From Thermus scotoductus DSM 8553 (lineage in GTDB: Bacteria; Deinococcota; Deinococci; Deinococcales; Thermaceae): a stretch of 64,000 bases of DNA. Made by a program: the position numbers and the translations under genes. The notes beneath the pieces are model-generated. The model searched no databases, was not told the origin of the DNA, and worked only from the letters and a program-made list of their open reading frames with translations. The stretch covers positions 1 to 64,000 of the forward strand of contig NZ_KB905737.1 in NCBI RefSeq assembly GCF_000381045.1, given 5' to 3'. Shown piece by piece: positions 33,930-43,102 of the stretch. Within the stretch, counting starts at the first letter, position 1. Each line of letters opens with the position of its first letter.

Positions 33930-34529
33930 CTTCCCGCGGAAAGCAGGGTTTCCTTTTCCCCCACCACTGTCTTCAGGTGCACCGGCCGGCCCCACAGGCG
34001 GTAGAGGTTCTCCAGCACCGCCTGGGTCTTTTTCAGGTCCAGCTCCACGCCCTCGTAGGCGTGTTCCAGAAGGAGCTCTCCCCGGTTCCCGTAGTTGGCG
34101 TCCACCAGCTCCACGATGGGGTAGCCCCCGTTGGTGAGGCGGAAGAGGAGGGCCTTCTTGGCCTCGGCGAAGCGGGGAAGGTCCTCGGGGTTGAGGAGCC
34201 TCTGCCTGAGGGCGAACTCGGGGGTCAGGAAGCTATCCAGGAAGCTCAGGTCCGTGTGGACGGTGCGCACCTGGAAAAGCTGCTTGAGCCCCAGGCCGGT
34301 GGGCCTCTCGTAGGTGAGCCGCTCCCCTAGGGGCAGGGCCTCGTACTCGGGGCCGAACCGCCCCTTATCCCAGCGTTCCTCCACCTCCTTTAGGAGCAGG
34401 TAGCCCAGGCGGTAAGGGTTAAAGCCGTGTGGGGCGAGAAGCCCGGCCTGGAGCTCGGCGAACTCCAAGGCCTCCTCCGGGGAGAGGAGGGGGAGGAGGA
34501 GGCGGGTGTGCCAGTAGGTGGCCCAGCCC
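33926..34529 (-). pseudogene. SpoVR/YcgB-family C-terminal remnant
   Basis: Codons from [19 protein letters not shown] to the stop match SpoVR, including LGYLLLKEVEERWDKGRFG and the C-terminal LVDANYGNRGELLLEHAYEG and LYRLWGRPVHLKTVV. The N-terminal part is missing. The sequence joins directly to a PrkA fragment at about 34528-34532. In many bacteria prkA, a DUF444 gene and spoVR form an operon, so one deletion removing the end of prkA, the DUF444 gene and the head of spoVR accounts for the joint. The stop overlaps the convergent TlpA-like gene by four bases. Confidence 0.75.
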
Positions 34530-34899
34530 GTCGATCTTGATGGTGCGGTCCCGGAGGGCCTCCATGTACTCGTTGGCCTGGAGCTTTCGGTACTCAGGCT
34601 CGTTCGTGTGCCCAAGCACAATCTCATCTATATCCGTCTGGGCGAACTTCTTGGACTTGATCTTGTGCTCCTGGCTGGCGGTGAGGAGGTCGTAGAGGAA
34701 GGCCACGTCCAGCTTGAGGATCTCGATGAACTCCACCAGGCCCCGGTTGGCGATGTTGAGTTCCCCGTCGAAGTTGAAGGCCCTGGGGTCGGAGTCGGAG
34801 CCGTAGATGGCCACCTTGCGGTAGTTGATGTCCCCCCCAGCTCAGGGCCCGGTAGGCCTCGAGGTCTTGACGGCGACGGATGCGCTCCAGTTCGTTCAT
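34530..34899 (-). pseudogene. PrkA serine-kinase/AAA remnant with an internal deletion
   Basis: The first 20 codons ([20 protein letters not shown], ending in SW) match the PrkA N-terminus up to the place where family members read SWEGTF. After a run of seven G the frame shifts to [20 protein letters not shown] and continues with [20 protein letters not shown] and [19 protein letters not shown], ending near DRTIKID. Several hundred codons, including the P-loop, are missing. A good ribosome site (GAAGGAGG) and a TGCTACAAT-type promoter element near 34951-34959 are still present upstream. Confidence 0.75.
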
Positions 34900-35021
34900 G
34901 GACGCCCTCCTTCATACCGGCCAGGGACGGGTTTTGATAGCTTTGCCTTTATTGTAGCAGGTTCTGGGCGGAGAATGTGGCCCTGGTTCTAGCCGGGGAA
35001 GGGGATTTGCGCTAAGCTTTC

Positions 35022-35570
35022 CTAGCTTCTTGAGATCTCGTAGAACCCCCGGGCGTTGTGGAGGAAGTGGGCCAGGATGCCGGGGAGAAGGCTTCCGGTG
35101 AGAAGGTAGGTGAGCCCGAAAAGGAGCCCGGCAAGCCCGGTGTATACGGGGTAGGCGAGGGCCCGCCTGGGGGCGGGGTGAAGGAGGGCGAAGGCCAGGG
35201 CCTGGAGGAAGAGCCCCGAGGGCCCCAGCCAGGCCATGAGGAGGCTTTGCAGAAGGCCCCGGAAGAAGACTTCCTCGGCCACCCCCGAAAGGAGGGCGAG
35301 GAGAAGGAGGACCGCGGGTCCTACCCCAGCCCGGCGCAGGGCTTCTCCCAAGGCCCGGTGGAGGTTTTCCGCCTCCCGGAAGGAAGCGGGGAAAAGGTGC
35401 CGGAAGGCTTCTTCCAAAGCGGCCAAGGCCAGGAAGAGGCCCAGGGCATAGAAGAGCTCCTTGGGACCCGCCTGGCCGAAGGGAAGGCCCAAGAGGAGCA
35501 TGCCCGAAGCCCCAAGGAGGAGTAGCCCCCCTTGGAGGGCCAGGAGGAAGCCCAGGGGTGGAGGAACCAA
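35022..35570 (-). CDS. CPBP-family intramembrane protease homologue
   Basis: I use the TTG at 35570, one base after the Lrp-like stop and behind GGGGAGTAGG; no ATG or GTG suits. The 182-residue membrane protein has the CPBP (Abi, CAAX-protease-like) motifs: EE in SGVAEEVFFRGLLQSLL, then a His in AFALLHPAPRRAL and LLPGILAHFLHNARG. These Glu and His residues are the proposed catalytic set. It is downstream of an Lrp-like gene and a phosphoesterase gene in one minus-strand unit. Its substrate is unknown. Confidence 0.75.
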   Translation of the reverse strand: MVPPPLGFLLALQGGLLLLGASGMLLLGLPFGQAGPKELFYALGLFLALAALEEAFRHLFPASFREAENLHRALGEALRRAGVGPAVLLLLALLSGVAEEVFFRGLLQSLLMAWLGPSGLFLQALAFALLHPAPRRALAYPVYTGLAGLLFGLTYLLTGSLLPGILAHFLHNARGFYEISRS

Positions 35571-35571
35571 C

Positions 35572-35850
35572 CTACTCCCCGCCCAGGGCGAAGCCCTGGT
35601 CCAGGAGCTTCTTGGGGTAAGCGCGGAAGGCCAGGAGGGTTTCCGTGCGCTCCACTCCTTCCAGGGCCAGGATCCCCTGGGTGACGGCATCGTCCAGTTC
35701 CTCGAGGTCCTTCAGGCGCAAAAGGGCCACCAGGTCAAAGGGGCCTGTAACCGAGTAGACCTCGGCCACCTGGGGGAGTTCGGCGATGGCCTCGCCCAGG
35801 GTGGCGATCCGGTCCCCGCGGGCACGGATGAGTACGAAGGCGGTGATCAC
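35572..35850 (-). CDS. Stand-alone Lrp/AsnC ligand-binding (RAM) domain protein
   Basis: The 92-residue protein starts MITAFVLIRARGDRIATLGEA and has the ferredoxin-like RAM fold typical of the effector domain of Lrp regulators (VYSVTGPFDLVALLRLKDL is the glycine-containing effector-binding turn). The DNA-binding helix-turn-helix is absent. Such short forms oligomerise and bind amino acids; a direct transcription role is unlikely without a partner. It lies four bases after the phosphoesterase gene. Confidence 0.85.
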   Translation of the reverse strand: MITAFVLIRARGDRIATLGEAIAELPQVAEVYSVTGPFDLVALLRLKDLEELDDAVTQGILALEGVERTETLLAFRAYPKKLLDQGFALGGE

Positions 35851-35854
35851 CCCT

Positions 35855-36541
35855 TTATCCTACCTCCAGGATCAGCTTGGGCCGGAAGGCCAGGGCGTCG
35901 GCGGCCACCAGGTGGAGGGGAATGCCCCGGTACTCTTTGGGAAGCTTTTCCGGGTCGGCCCCGTGCAGGTGGCCGTAGACGATGGCCTGGGGCTTGGCCT
36001 CCGCGGCCAGCTCCAAAAGGGGGGTGGCCTCCCCCTTGGGGCCGAAGGGGGGAAAGTGGAAGGCCACCACCAGGTGGCGGTAGGGTTTGCCCTCGAGGTC
36101 CTGTAGGGAGAGCTTGAGCCGCTCCACCTCCCGGGCGAAGATCCGCTCGTCCTCTGGGGTGGCGGGGGGATACTGCCAGCCCCTACTTCCCGCCACCGCC
36201 ACCCCATCCAAGACCAGGGCGTCGTTTTGCAGGGCGTACATGCCCTCGGGCAAAACGGCCCTCAGGCGGGTTATGGAGGGCCACCAGTAGTCGTGGTTCC
36301 CCTTCAGGAGCACCTTTTTGCCGGGCAAGGCGGCCAGGTCCAGGAGGTCCGGCAGGGCCTCCCCCAGGCGCATGGCCCAGGAGATGTCTCCAGGCACAAT
36401 CACCAGGTCCCCCTCCGCCACCACCTCCCGCCAGCCCCGGAAGAAGGCCTCCGGGTGGCCCTGCCAGTTGGGGCCGAAGATGGTCATGGGCTTGGAGTGC
36501 AGGCGGGAGAGGTGGGGGTCGGCGATGGCGAAGACCCGCAT
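35855..36541 (-). CDS. Calcineurin-like metallophosphoesterase
   Basis: The 228-residue protein shows all metallophosphoesterase motifs: IADPHLSRL at the start, LVIVPGDISWA, LLKGNHDYWW, VVAFHFPPF and IVYGHLHGA. These bind two metal ions. This subgroup (YkuE/YpbG-like, without a membrane segment) has unproven substrates. It is the first gene of the minus-strand unit and is divergent from recX, 17 bases apart. Confidence 0.88.
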   Translation of the reverse strand: MRVFAIADPHLSRLHSKPMTIFGPNWQGHPEAFFRGWREVVAEGDLVIVPGDISWAMRLGEALPDLLDLAALPGKKVLLKGNHDYWWPSITRLRAVLPEGMYALQNDALVLDGVAVAGSRGWQYPPATPEDERIFAREVERLKLSLQDLEGKPYRHLVVAFHFPPFGPKGEATPLLELAAEAKPQAIVYGHLHGADPEKLPKEYRGIPLHLVAADALAFRPKLILEVG

Positions 36542-36558
36542 GGGCTTTAGCGTACCCT

Positions 36559-36999
36559 ATGGGTATGGAAAAGGCTGAGGCCCTGGCCTATGCCTTAAGG
36601 CTCCTCTCCCAAAGGGCCATGAGCCGGGCCCGCCTGCGGGAGAAGCTTCTCGGCCGCTTTCCCGAGGGGGAGGTGGAAGGAGCCCTGGCCCGCCTCGAGG
36701 AGCTGGGCTATCTGGACGACCGGGCCTTTGCGGAAGCCTTCGTGGCCAGCAGGCGGAAGTACGGCCCCCATAAGCTCCGGTTTCTCCTGAAAGCCCAGGG
36801 GGTGCCGGAGGAGGTGGTGGAGGAAGTCCTTGCCGCCTATGGGGAGGAGGAGAGCCTGGAGGCGGCGCTTAAGGTCCTCCGCCGCTACCCCCGCCGCCAG
36901 GACAAGGCCAAGGCGGTGCGCTTCCTTCGGGGCCGGGGTTTCCCCCTTTCCGTGGCCCTAGAGGCCTACCGGCTTGTCAAGGAGGAGGAAAGCGGGTAA
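36559..36999 (+). CDS. recX: RecX, RecA regulator
   Basis: The 146-residue helical protein has the RecX three-helix repeats: ALRLLSQRAMSRARLREKL, LEELGYLDDRAFAEAFVAS and KYGPHKLRFLLKAQGVPEE. RecX limits RecA filament growth. Two ATG codons (36559, 36565) are possible starts; neither has a clear ribosome site. It is usually near recA, which is not in the window. Confidence 0.88.
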   Translation: MGMEKAEALAYALRLLSQRAMSRARLREKLLGRFPEGEVEGALARLEELGYLDDRAFAEAFVASRRKYGPHKLRFLLKAQGVPEEVVEEVLAAYGEEESLEAALKVLRRYPRRQDKAKAVRFLRGRGFPLSVALEAYRLVKEEESG

Positions 37000-37008
37000 A
37001 AAGAGCCC

Positions 37009-37446
37009 ATGCCCGAGGTGCGCGCGGAACGCTTGATCAAGGCGCCAGCGGAAAAGGTGTATGCCCTGGCCAAGGACCTGGAGGGCTTGAAGCCCTACCT
37101 CAAGGAGGTGGAAAGCCTAAAGGTTCTTTCCCAGGAGGGAAACCGCACCCGAAGCGAATGGGTGGCGGTGGCCATGGGCAAGAAGGTGCGCTGGCTGGAG
37201 GAGGAGGAGTGGGACGACCAGAACCTAAGGAACCGCTTTTACTCCCCGGAAGGGGATTTTGACCGGTACGAGGGCACCTGGGTCTTCCTGCCGGAGGGGG
37301 AGGGGACCCGGGTGGTCCTGAGCCTGACCTATGAGCTCGCCATCCCCATCTTCGGGGGGCTTTTGCAGAAGCTGGTGCAAAAGCTCATGCAGGAGAACAT
37401 AGAAAGCCTTCTTAAGGGCCTGGAGGAACGGGTTCTGGCTTCCTAG
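37009..37446 (+). CDS. SRPBCC (polyketide cyclase/START-like) protein
   Basis: The 145-residue protein begins PEVRAERLIKAPAEKVYALA, the N-terminal strand-helix of the SRPBCC fold, followed by strands through EGTWVFLPEGEGTRVVLSL and a long C-terminal helix (GLLQKLVQKLMQENIESLL) that closes the hydrophobic cavity. This family binds lipids or polyketides or assists quinone biosynthesis (COQ10-like). The ligand is unknown. It starts nine bases after recX. Confidence 0.78.
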   Translation: MPEVRAERLIKAPAEKVYALAKDLEGLKPYLKEVESLKVLSQEGNRTRSEWVAVAMGKKVRWLEEEEWDDQNLRNRFYSPEGDFDRYEGTWVFLPEGEGTRVVLSLTYELAIPIFGGLLQKLVQKLMQENIESLLKGLEERVLAS

Positions 37447-37537
37447 TTGCACATGGGGCCCTTTTGCTCTACCATGGGCCTGAAGCCGCCCATGTCCTTC
37501 CAAAGCGGGGTGGCCCAAGAGCTTTCAGGAGGTCAAA

Positions 37538-37810
37538 GTGGAAACGTTGCGCGTGTCTTCCAAGTCCCGCCCCAACTCCGTGGCCGGCGCCATTGCGGCG
37601 CTCTTGCGCACCAAGGGGGAGGTGGAGGTGCAGGCCATCGGGCCCCAGGCGGTGAACCAGGCGGTGAAGGCCATCGCCATCGCCCGGGGGTACATCGCCC
37701 CCGACAACCTGGACCTGGTGGTCAAGCCGGCCTTCGTCAAGCTGGACCTGGAGAACGAGGAGCGGACCGCCCTTAAGTTCAGCATCAAGGCCCATCCCCT
37801 GGAGTCTTGA
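37538..37810 (+). CDS. spoVS: SpoVS, Alba-like small DNA/RNA-binding protein
   Basis: The GTG start is supported by AGGAGG eight bases before. The 90-residue protein reads METLRVSSKSRPNSVAGAIA and continues through QAIGPQAVNQAVKAIAIARG, the near-invariant SpoVS core. Thermus does not form endospores, but SpoVS is conserved in this phylum; a nucleic-acid role is inferred from its Alba-like fold. Its stop overlaps the TTG start of rsmB. Confidence 0.92.
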   Translation: METLRVSSKSRPNSVAGAIAALLRTKGEVEVQAIGPQAVNQAVKAIAIARGYIAPDNLDLVVKPAFVKLDLENEERTALKFSIKAHPLES

Positions 37811-39006
37811 GGCCGGGAAGCCCCAGGGCCCTGGCCGTTCGCATCCTCCTCGAGGTGGAGCGGGGCGGCAGGACCCAGCTGCTTTTGGACCGGGCTCTGG
37901 ACCGCCTGTCCTGGCCCGAGCGGGACAGGGCCTACGCCACCCACCTGGTGTACGGGGTCCTGCGCCGCCTGAGGTATTTGGACTTTCTCTTGGAGCCCCA
38001 CCTCAGGAAGCCGGAGAGGCTTCCTCCCCAGGTGCGCTGCATCCTGCGCCTGGGGGCCTGGGAGTGGCTTGCGGGCAAGGCGGACCATGCCCGGGTGAGC
38101 CCCTGGGTGGAGGAGGCCAAGAAGGTTTCCCCGCGCCTCGCCGGCCTGGTCAACGCCGTGCTCCGTCGTTTGAGCCTGCGGGAGGCCCCGGAGTGCGTAC
38201 GCCTCAGCCTGCCCGACTGGCTTTGCCAAGCCTGGCAAGGATTCTTCGGCCAGGTGGCCTTCGCGGAGGGGTTCAACGAGCCCGCTCCCCTCTTCGTCAC
38301 CGCGTACCGCTCCGTGGAGGGATTGAAGCCAGGGCCCATCCCTGATAGCTACCTCTGGGAGGGAGGGAAAACCGACTTTTCTGCTTTAGGCCTCCAGCCC
38401 CAAAACCCCGCTTCCCTCTTTGCCGCCCGGCTTCTTAGCCCTGTCCCCGGGGAAAAGGTGCTGGACCTGTGCGGGGGTGCGGGGCTTAAGGCCTTTTACC
38501 TGGCCGCCAAGGGGGCGGAGGTGGTGTCCTACGACCTGAACCCCAGACGCCAGGAGGCAGGGGAGAAGACGGCGAGGAAGCTGGGCCTGAGGGTCATCTA
38601 CCTCACCCAGGACCTGAGGGAACCTCTTTCCGAGAAGGCCAAAAAGGTTCTTCTGGATGCTCCTTGCACCGGAACCGGGACTTTCCGGAGCCATCCCGAG
38701 CTCCGCTACCGCCTGGCTCCAGAAGATCCGAGGCGCATGGCGGAGTTGCAGCTTAAGCTTCTGGAGACCGCTGCCCGGGCTACGGAGGAAGGGGGGGTGC
38801 TGGTGTATAGCGTCTGCACCCTGACGGAGGAGGAAGGGGAGGGGGTGGCCCGGGCCTTTCTTGCCCGGCACCCGGAGTTTGTGCCGGAGCCCATAGCCTG
38901 CCCCTTTCCCGCGCTTCGGTCGGGCCTGGGTGTCTATGTGGCCCCGGAGGGAGGCCTGGATGGGTTTTATTACCTGCGCCTGCGGAAGGTAAACTCTAGA
39001 TCATGA
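37807..39006 (+). CDS. rsmB: 16S rRNA cytosine-5 methyltransferase (RsmB/NOL1-NOP2 family)
   Basis: The TTG at 37807 overlaps the spoVS stop; no better start is seen. Residues about 1-130 form a NusB-like RNA-binding domain ([29 protein letters not shown]-like helix). The rest is a SAM methyltransferase with [20 protein letters not shown], the PC catalytic-site motif [17 protein letters not shown], and the second catalytic Cys in [13 protein letters not shown]. It would methylate rRNA at a position such as C967. The stop overlaps proC as ATGA. Confidence 0.85.
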   Translation: MRPGSPRALAVRILLEVERGGRTQLLLDRALDRLSWPERDRAYATHLVYGVLRRLRYLDFLLEPHLRKPERLPPQVRCILRLGAWEWLAGKADHARVSPWVEEAKKVSPRLAGLVNAVLRRLSLREAPECVRLSLPDWLCQAWQGFFGQVAFAEGFNEPAPLFVTAYRSVEGLKPGPIPDSYLWEGGKTDFSALGLQPQNPASLFAARLLSPVPGEKVLDLCGGAGLKAFYLAAKGAEVVSYDLNPRRQEAGEKTARKLGLRVIYLTQDLREPLSEKAKKVLLDAPCTGTGTFRSHPELRYRLAPEDPRRMAELQLKLLETAARATEEGGVLVYSVCTLTEEEGEGVARAFLARHPEFVPEPIACPFPALRSGLGVYVAPEGGLDGFYYLRLRKVNSRS

Positions 39007-39788
39007 AGTTGGTGTTTGTGGGCCTGGGCAAGATGGGGAAAAGCATCCTGAAGGGAGCCTTGGACCGGGGTTTCCTCAGGCCCGGGGAGGTGGGGGTGGT
39101 GGGCCGCACCCCGGAGCGCACCCGGGAGCTGGCCGAGGCCTTTGGGCTTCGTCCTTTGGCCCTTAAGGAACTCGCCCAGGCGGAGCGGGTGCTTTTGGCG
39201 GTCCAGCCCCGGGATTTTCCCCATCTGGCCCCGGAGATCGCCCACCCCGGGGTGGGATACATCTCCATCATGGCCGGGGTATCCACGGCGGTGCTTTCCC
39301 GCAGGCTGGACACCCGGCGGGTGGTGCGGGCCATGCCCAACCTGGCGGCGGTGATCGGGGAGAGCTCCACCGCCCTTACCGCCTTGAGGGAGGCCCGGGA
39401 GGCAGGGGACCTGGAGTTTGCCCGGTCCCTTTTCGCCACCGTGGGGGATGTGTACGAGATCCCCGAGCACCTCTTTGACCCCTTCACCGCCATGTCCGCC
39501 TCCGCCCCCGCCTATCTGGCGGTGGTGGCGGAGGCTTTGGCCGATGCTGGGGTGAAGATGGGTATGCCCCGGGCCCTGGCCCTGCGCCTGGCGGCGGAGG
39601 CCCTGGCGGCCACGGGGGAGCTCTTGAAAAGCCGCCATCCCGCCCAGCTCAAGGACGAGGTGGCCAGCCCCGGGGGAACCACCATCCACGGCCTCCATGC
39701 CCTCGAGGCCCGCTCCTTGAGAGCTGCCTTCTACGAGGCGGTGGAGGCCGCCACCCGGCGCGGGCACGAGCTGGGAGAGGCGGAGTAA
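39003..39788 (+). CDS. proC: Pyrroline-5-carboxylate reductase
   Basis: The 261-residue protein starts [20 protein letters not shown], the NAD(P)-binding motif, and has the substrate motif [20 protein letters not shown] and the signature [18 protein letters not shown]. It makes proline from pyrroline-5-carboxylate. The start codon overlaps the rsmB stop. Confidence 0.95.
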   Translation: MKLVFVGLGKMGKSILKGALDRGFLRPGEVGVVGRTPERTRELAEAFGLRPLALKELAQAERVLLAVQPRDFPHLAPEIAHPGVGYISIMAGVSTAVLSRRLDTRRVVRAMPNLAAVIGESSTALTALREAREAGDLEFARSLFATVGDVYEIPEHLFDPFTAMSASAPAYLAVVAEALADAGVKMGMPRALALRLAAEALAATGELLKSRHPAQLKDEVASPGGTTIHGLHALEARSLRAAFYEAVEAATRRGHELGEAE

Positions 39789-39792
39789 GGGT

Positions 39793-40365
39793 ATGGAAAG
39801 CGCTAAGGGCAGGGGGCTTTGGCGGTTCCTCTGGGCGGTGTCGGTTTTCCTTTCCCTGGCCCTGGGCCAGGTCTTTCCCCAGGGAGGGGGACGGTACCTG
39901 TACTCCGATGGCACCCAGCAGGAGCTTCTTCCCACCCAGGAGGGGTATCGCCTCCGCTACTGGAAGGAGGGGCGCGTGTTCCGGGAGGACCGGCTCAAAG
40001 GGGGTGCCGAGGGGCTTTTTCTCCTGGGGGTGGGCCTGCCCGAGGGGTACTTTCCCTTTACGCCCCCCCTTCTTCTCTATCCCTCGAGGCTGGACCTGGG
40101 GCTTTCCTGGGGGGGAAGCGCCCGGTTTCGCGGGCAGCGGGTGGCCCTTTCCGCCCGGGTGGAGGGAATCGAAGGGGTAAGAGTAAAGGCCGGGGCCTTC
40201 AACGCCTACCGGGTGCGGGTGGCCTACACCACGGAAAAGGGAGGCACGGACCTAAAGGAGCTCTTTTGGGTCCCGGGCCTGGGGGTGGTGGCCTACCGCA
40301 CCGGGGAGGACTGGGTGGAGCTTTTAAGGCTCCCACAGGCCCTTACGCCCAGGCAGGGGCCTTAA
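39793..40365 (+). CDS. Exported beta-rich protein of unknown function
   Basis: The 190-residue protein has an N-terminal hydrophobic segment with signal-peptide character (RFLWAVSVFLSLALGQ) followed by a beta-strand domain (YLYSDGTQQELLPTQEGYRL, VEGIEGVRVKAGAFNAYRVR, DLKELFWVPGLGVVAYRTG). The middle part resembles DUF3108-like proteins, in which a secreted domain measures or binds a lipidic ligand; that resemblance is weak. It overlaps the convergent glycosyltransferase gene by four bases. Confidence 0.6.
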   Translation: MESAKGRGLWRFLWAVSVFLSLALGQVFPQGGGRYLYSDGTQQELLPTQEGYRLRYWKEGRVFREDRLKGGAEGLFLLGVGLPEGYFPFTPPLLLYPSRLDLGLSWGGSARFRGQRVALSARVEGIEGVRVKAGAFNAYRVRVAYTTEKGGTDLKELFWVPGLGVVAYRTGEDWVELLRLPQALTPRQGP

Positions 40366-40991
40366 GCCTTGGCCTTGAGGTAGTAGCGCAGGATTTCCCG
40401 GTACATGCGCAGGCGGTGGAACAATCCCGGTAGAAGCCCCCGCTTTTCCTCCTTCATCACCTGGCTCACCCCAGGAAGGGGCAGGTAGAGGACCCGCCAG
40501 CCCGCCTTTTTAGCGTAGCGGGTGAGGAGGAGCTCCAAGTCGTATCGGGCGTTCTCGAGGCCCGGCACCCTTCGCAAATCCTCCGTCTTCAGGGCTCGCT
40601 GTCCGGAGAGAAAGGGGGTAAGGCGCATGGCGAGATCCGTGGAAAGCCTTCCCCCTTGGAAGACGCCCACCGTCATCTCCGCCTTCCCCTTTGCCACAGG
40701 GTCCAGCAGGGACTCCAGATGGTGCGGGGCAAGACCCAGAAGATCCGCATCCAGGAGGAGGACCAAGGGGGTGTTCACCCGTTTGAGCCCCTCGGCGATG
40801 GCCCCGCCCTTACCCCGGTTGTGGGGCAGGCGCACCACCTGGGCTCCAGCCCTGGCGGCCTCCTGGGCGGTGCGGTCCTCTGAGCCGTCATCGGCCACCA
40901 CCACGGGGAAACCTGCCTCCTTGGCCACCCGCACCACCCCTGCGATGGAGGCCTCCTCGTTGTAGGCAGGGATGAGGACCGTGGCCTCCAT
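40362..40991 (-). CDS. Family 2 glycosyltransferase
   Basis: The 209-residue GT-A protein begins EATVLIPAYNEEASIAGVVR and has the nucleotide-sugar motifs VVVADDGSEDRTAQEA and LVLLLDADLLGLAPHHLESL (DxD-type). It has no C-terminal membrane helices, unlike dolichyl-phosphate mannosyltransferases with anchors. The nucleotide sugar and acceptor are unknown. It directly follows rseP and is the last gene of the rpsB-to-rseP unit. Confidence 0.85.
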   Translation of the reverse strand: MEATVLIPAYNEEASIAGVVRVAKEAGFPVVVADDGSEDRTAQEAARAGAQVVRLPHNRGKGGAIAEGLKRVNTPLVLLLDADLLGLAPHHLESLLDPVAKGKAEMTVGVFQGGRLSTDLAMRLTPFLSGQRALKTEDLRRVPGLENARYDLELLLTRYAKKAGWRVLYLPLPGVSQVMKEEKRGLLPGLFHRLRMYREILRYYLKAKA

Positions 40992-42002
40992 TTAGCCCCC
41001 GAGAAGCCGCCTTAGGTCCTGGAAGGTGACCAGGATGACCAGAAGGATGAGGAAGAGAAAGCCCAGGTAGTGGACCATGGCCTCCTGCTCGGGGCGGATG
41101 CGCAGGAAGCGGGAGAGGAAGAGGATCAGGATCCGGCCTCCATCCAAGGCGGGGATGGGGAGAAGGTTGAAAAGGGCTAAGGACAGGTTGATGGCCACGG
41201 TAAGCTCCAGAAGGCGGAAGAGCCCTTCCTGGGCTGCCCGGCCCGTTTCGGCCACGATGCCCACCGGTCCCATGACCCCGTTGTCGGGATTTCCCGCCAG
41301 CACGCTCAAAAGCCCTCCCACCAATGCCTTCACCATCTGGGGTCCGAAGGCCAGGGTGCGGCTTACGGCTAGCCCAAGCCCCTCCAGGAGTCCCACCCGG
41401 TGGAAGGTGACCTCTGGCTGGTACACCACCCCAAGCCGTTCCATGCCCTCTTTCCAGGTGAGGGAGAGGGTGAGCTCCTGGCCTTGGCGGAGCACCGTGA
41501 GGGTATGTTCCCCTGGGGTCTTGACCCGCTCGATCTCCTGGGCCTGGGCCAGGGGGGTGCCGTCTATGGCTACCAGGATGTCGCCGGCCCGTAGCCCCGC
41601 TTCTTCCGCCACGCTTCCCGGCAGGACCTCCAGGATGATGGCCCTTCCCGTGGCCTCCGGCACCCCTTGGGCGCTGAAGAGGTAGGCAAGGAGTCCCCAG
41701 GCCAAAAGGATGTTCATGAGCACCCCGGCCACCAGGACCAAAAGCTTGCCCAGGAAGGGCAGGGCGTCGTACCCTCGGCCCCGCTCCTCCGGGAGGAGGC
41801 CCTCGATGTCCGCATACCCCCCTAGGGGGATGGCGGAAAGCCGCCACTCCGTTCCCCAGGCCTGCCGCCTGAGAAGGACGGGGCCGAAGCCCAGGCTGAA
41901 GGCCTTGACCCGCACCCCTTGAACCCGTGCTGCCAGGTAGTGCCCCAGCTCGTGCACGAAGATGCTCACGCCGATGATGATCAGAAACCAGACCAAGCTC
42001 AT
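40992..42002 (-). CDS. rseP: Site-2 intramembrane zinc protease (RseP/MucP)
   Basis: The ATG at 42002 overlaps the dxr stop (ATGA). The 336-residue protein has the zinc motif HELGH at residues 17-21, one central PDZ domain ([20 protein letters not shown]), and the third metal ligand in [17 protein letters not shown]. It would cleave membrane-anchored substrates such as anti-sigma factors. The dxr-rseP-cdsA linkage is widely conserved. Confidence 0.93.
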   Translation of the reverse strand: MSLVWFLIIIGVSIFVHELGHYLAARVQGVRVKAFSLGFGPVLLRRQAWGTEWRLSAIPLGGYADIEGLLPEERGRGYDALPFLGKLLVLVAGVLMNILLAWGLLAYLFSAQGVPEATGRAIILEVLPGSVAEEAGLRAGDILVAIDGTPLAQAQEIERVKTPGEHTLTVLRQGQELTLSLTWKEGMERLGVVYQPEVTFHRVGLLEGLGLAVSRTLAFGPQMVKALVGGLLSVLAGNPDNGVMGPVGIVAETGRAAQEGLFRLLELTVAINLSLALFNLLPIPALDGGRILILFLSRFLRIRPEQEAMVHYLGFLFLILLVILVTFQDLRRLLGG

Positions 42003-43102
42003 GCCCACCTCTTGGCCTCTTCCCGGGCCCAGGCATCCACGGCGAAGAGGTTCTCCCATGTTAGGGGAAGGGAAGGGGTGTTTTCCAGGACCCGGGCCAG
42101 GATCTTTGGAATCTCGGTAAACGGAATCTTTCCGGAAAGAAAGGCCTCCACCGCCACCTCATCGGCGGCGGAAACCGCCACCTGGGCCACCCCGCCCCGC
42201 CTTCCCGCCTCGTAGGCCACCGCCAGGGCGGGGAAGCGGTTGAGGTCCGGCTCGAAGAACTCCAGCACCCCAGGGAAGGGGAGGTTCTGCAAAGGGGTTT
42301 CCGCCCTTTCGGGGTAGGTGAGGGCGTACTGGATGGGAAGGCGCATGTCCGTGGGGCCCAGTTGGGCCTTGAGGCTACCGTCCACGAAGCGGACCAGGCC
42401 GTGGACATAGGCCTGGGGGTGAACCAGGACCTTGATCTTCTCCAGGGGAAAGTGGAAAAGCTCCTTGGCCTCGAGGACCTCGAGGCCCTTGTTGAAGAGG
42501 GTGGCGGAGTCTATCGTCACCTTGGGGCCCATGCACCAGCGGGGATGGTTTAAGGCCATGGCTGGGGTAACCTGGGAGAGATCCTCGGGCCCCCAAAGGA
42601 AAGGTCCTCCGCTTGCCGTGAGGATGAGCTCGGCCACATCCTCGCGCCTTTCCCCCAGGAGGGCCTGGAAAAGCGCCGAGTGCTCGGAGTCCACGGGGAG
42701 GATCTCAGCTCCCTGGGCTTCCACCTCCTGCCAGAGGAGGGGCCCTGCCGCCACCATGGCCTCCTTGTTGGCCAGGGCCAGGCGCTTTCCTGTTCTGGCC
42801 GCAGCCCAGGTGGGAGCAAGCCCCGCAAGGCCCGGAATGGCGGCCACGGCCACCTCCGCTTCCAAGGAGGCCACCTCCTCCGGGGTGCCAAGCCTTAGCC
42901 CGGGGAAGCGAGCCTTTAGCTCCTCGTGGAGGCTTTCGTGGGCGGCCACCAGGAGGGGCCTCCACTCCTGGATCTGGCGGGAGAGCTCCTCCAGGTTTTG
43001 CCCGGCGGCAAGCCCCACCACCCGGTAGCCCCGCCAGCGGCACACCTCGAGGGCCTGCCGCCCTATGGAACCCGTGGAGCCTAGGATCACCACCCGTTTC
43101 AT
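41999..43102 (-). CDS. dxr: 1-deoxy-D-xylulose-5-phosphate reductoisomerase
   Basis: The 367-residue enzyme starts [20 protein letters not shown] (NADPH motif), and has [14 protein letters not shown] and [14 protein letters not shown], where Asp and Glu bind the metal, and [11 protein letters not shown]. It commits carbon to the non-mevalonate isoprenoid route, which feeds menaquinone and carotenoids. It overlaps cdsA and rseP by four bases each. Confidence 0.95.
   Translation of the reverse strand: MKRVVILGSTGSIGRQALEVCRWRGYRVVGLAAGQNLEELSRQIQEWRPLLVAAHESLHEELKARFPGLRLGTPEEVASLEAEVAVAAIPGLAGLAPTWAAARTGKRLALANKEAMVAAGPLLWQEVEAQGAEILPVDSEHSALFQALLGERREDVAELILTASGGPFLWGPEDLSQVTPAMALNHPRWCMGPKVTIDSATLFNKGLEVLEAKELFHFPLEKIKVLVHPQAYVHGLVRFVDGSLKAQLGPTDMRLPIQYALTYPERAETPLQNLPFPGVLEFFEPDLNRFPALAVAYEAGRRGGVAQVAVSAADEVAVEAFLSGKIPFTEIPKILARVLENTPSLPLTWENLFAVDAWAREEAKRWA

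Noticed and set aside
34440-34520. A poly-proline stretch in the frame of the PrkA remnant
   Set aside because: It is SpoVR coding sequence read in the wrong frame after the deletion joint, not a real low-complexity domain.
37473-37494. Hairpin CATGGGC/GCCCATG before spoVS
   Set aside because: Short stem without a T-run and no overlap with the ribosome site; no function can be supported.
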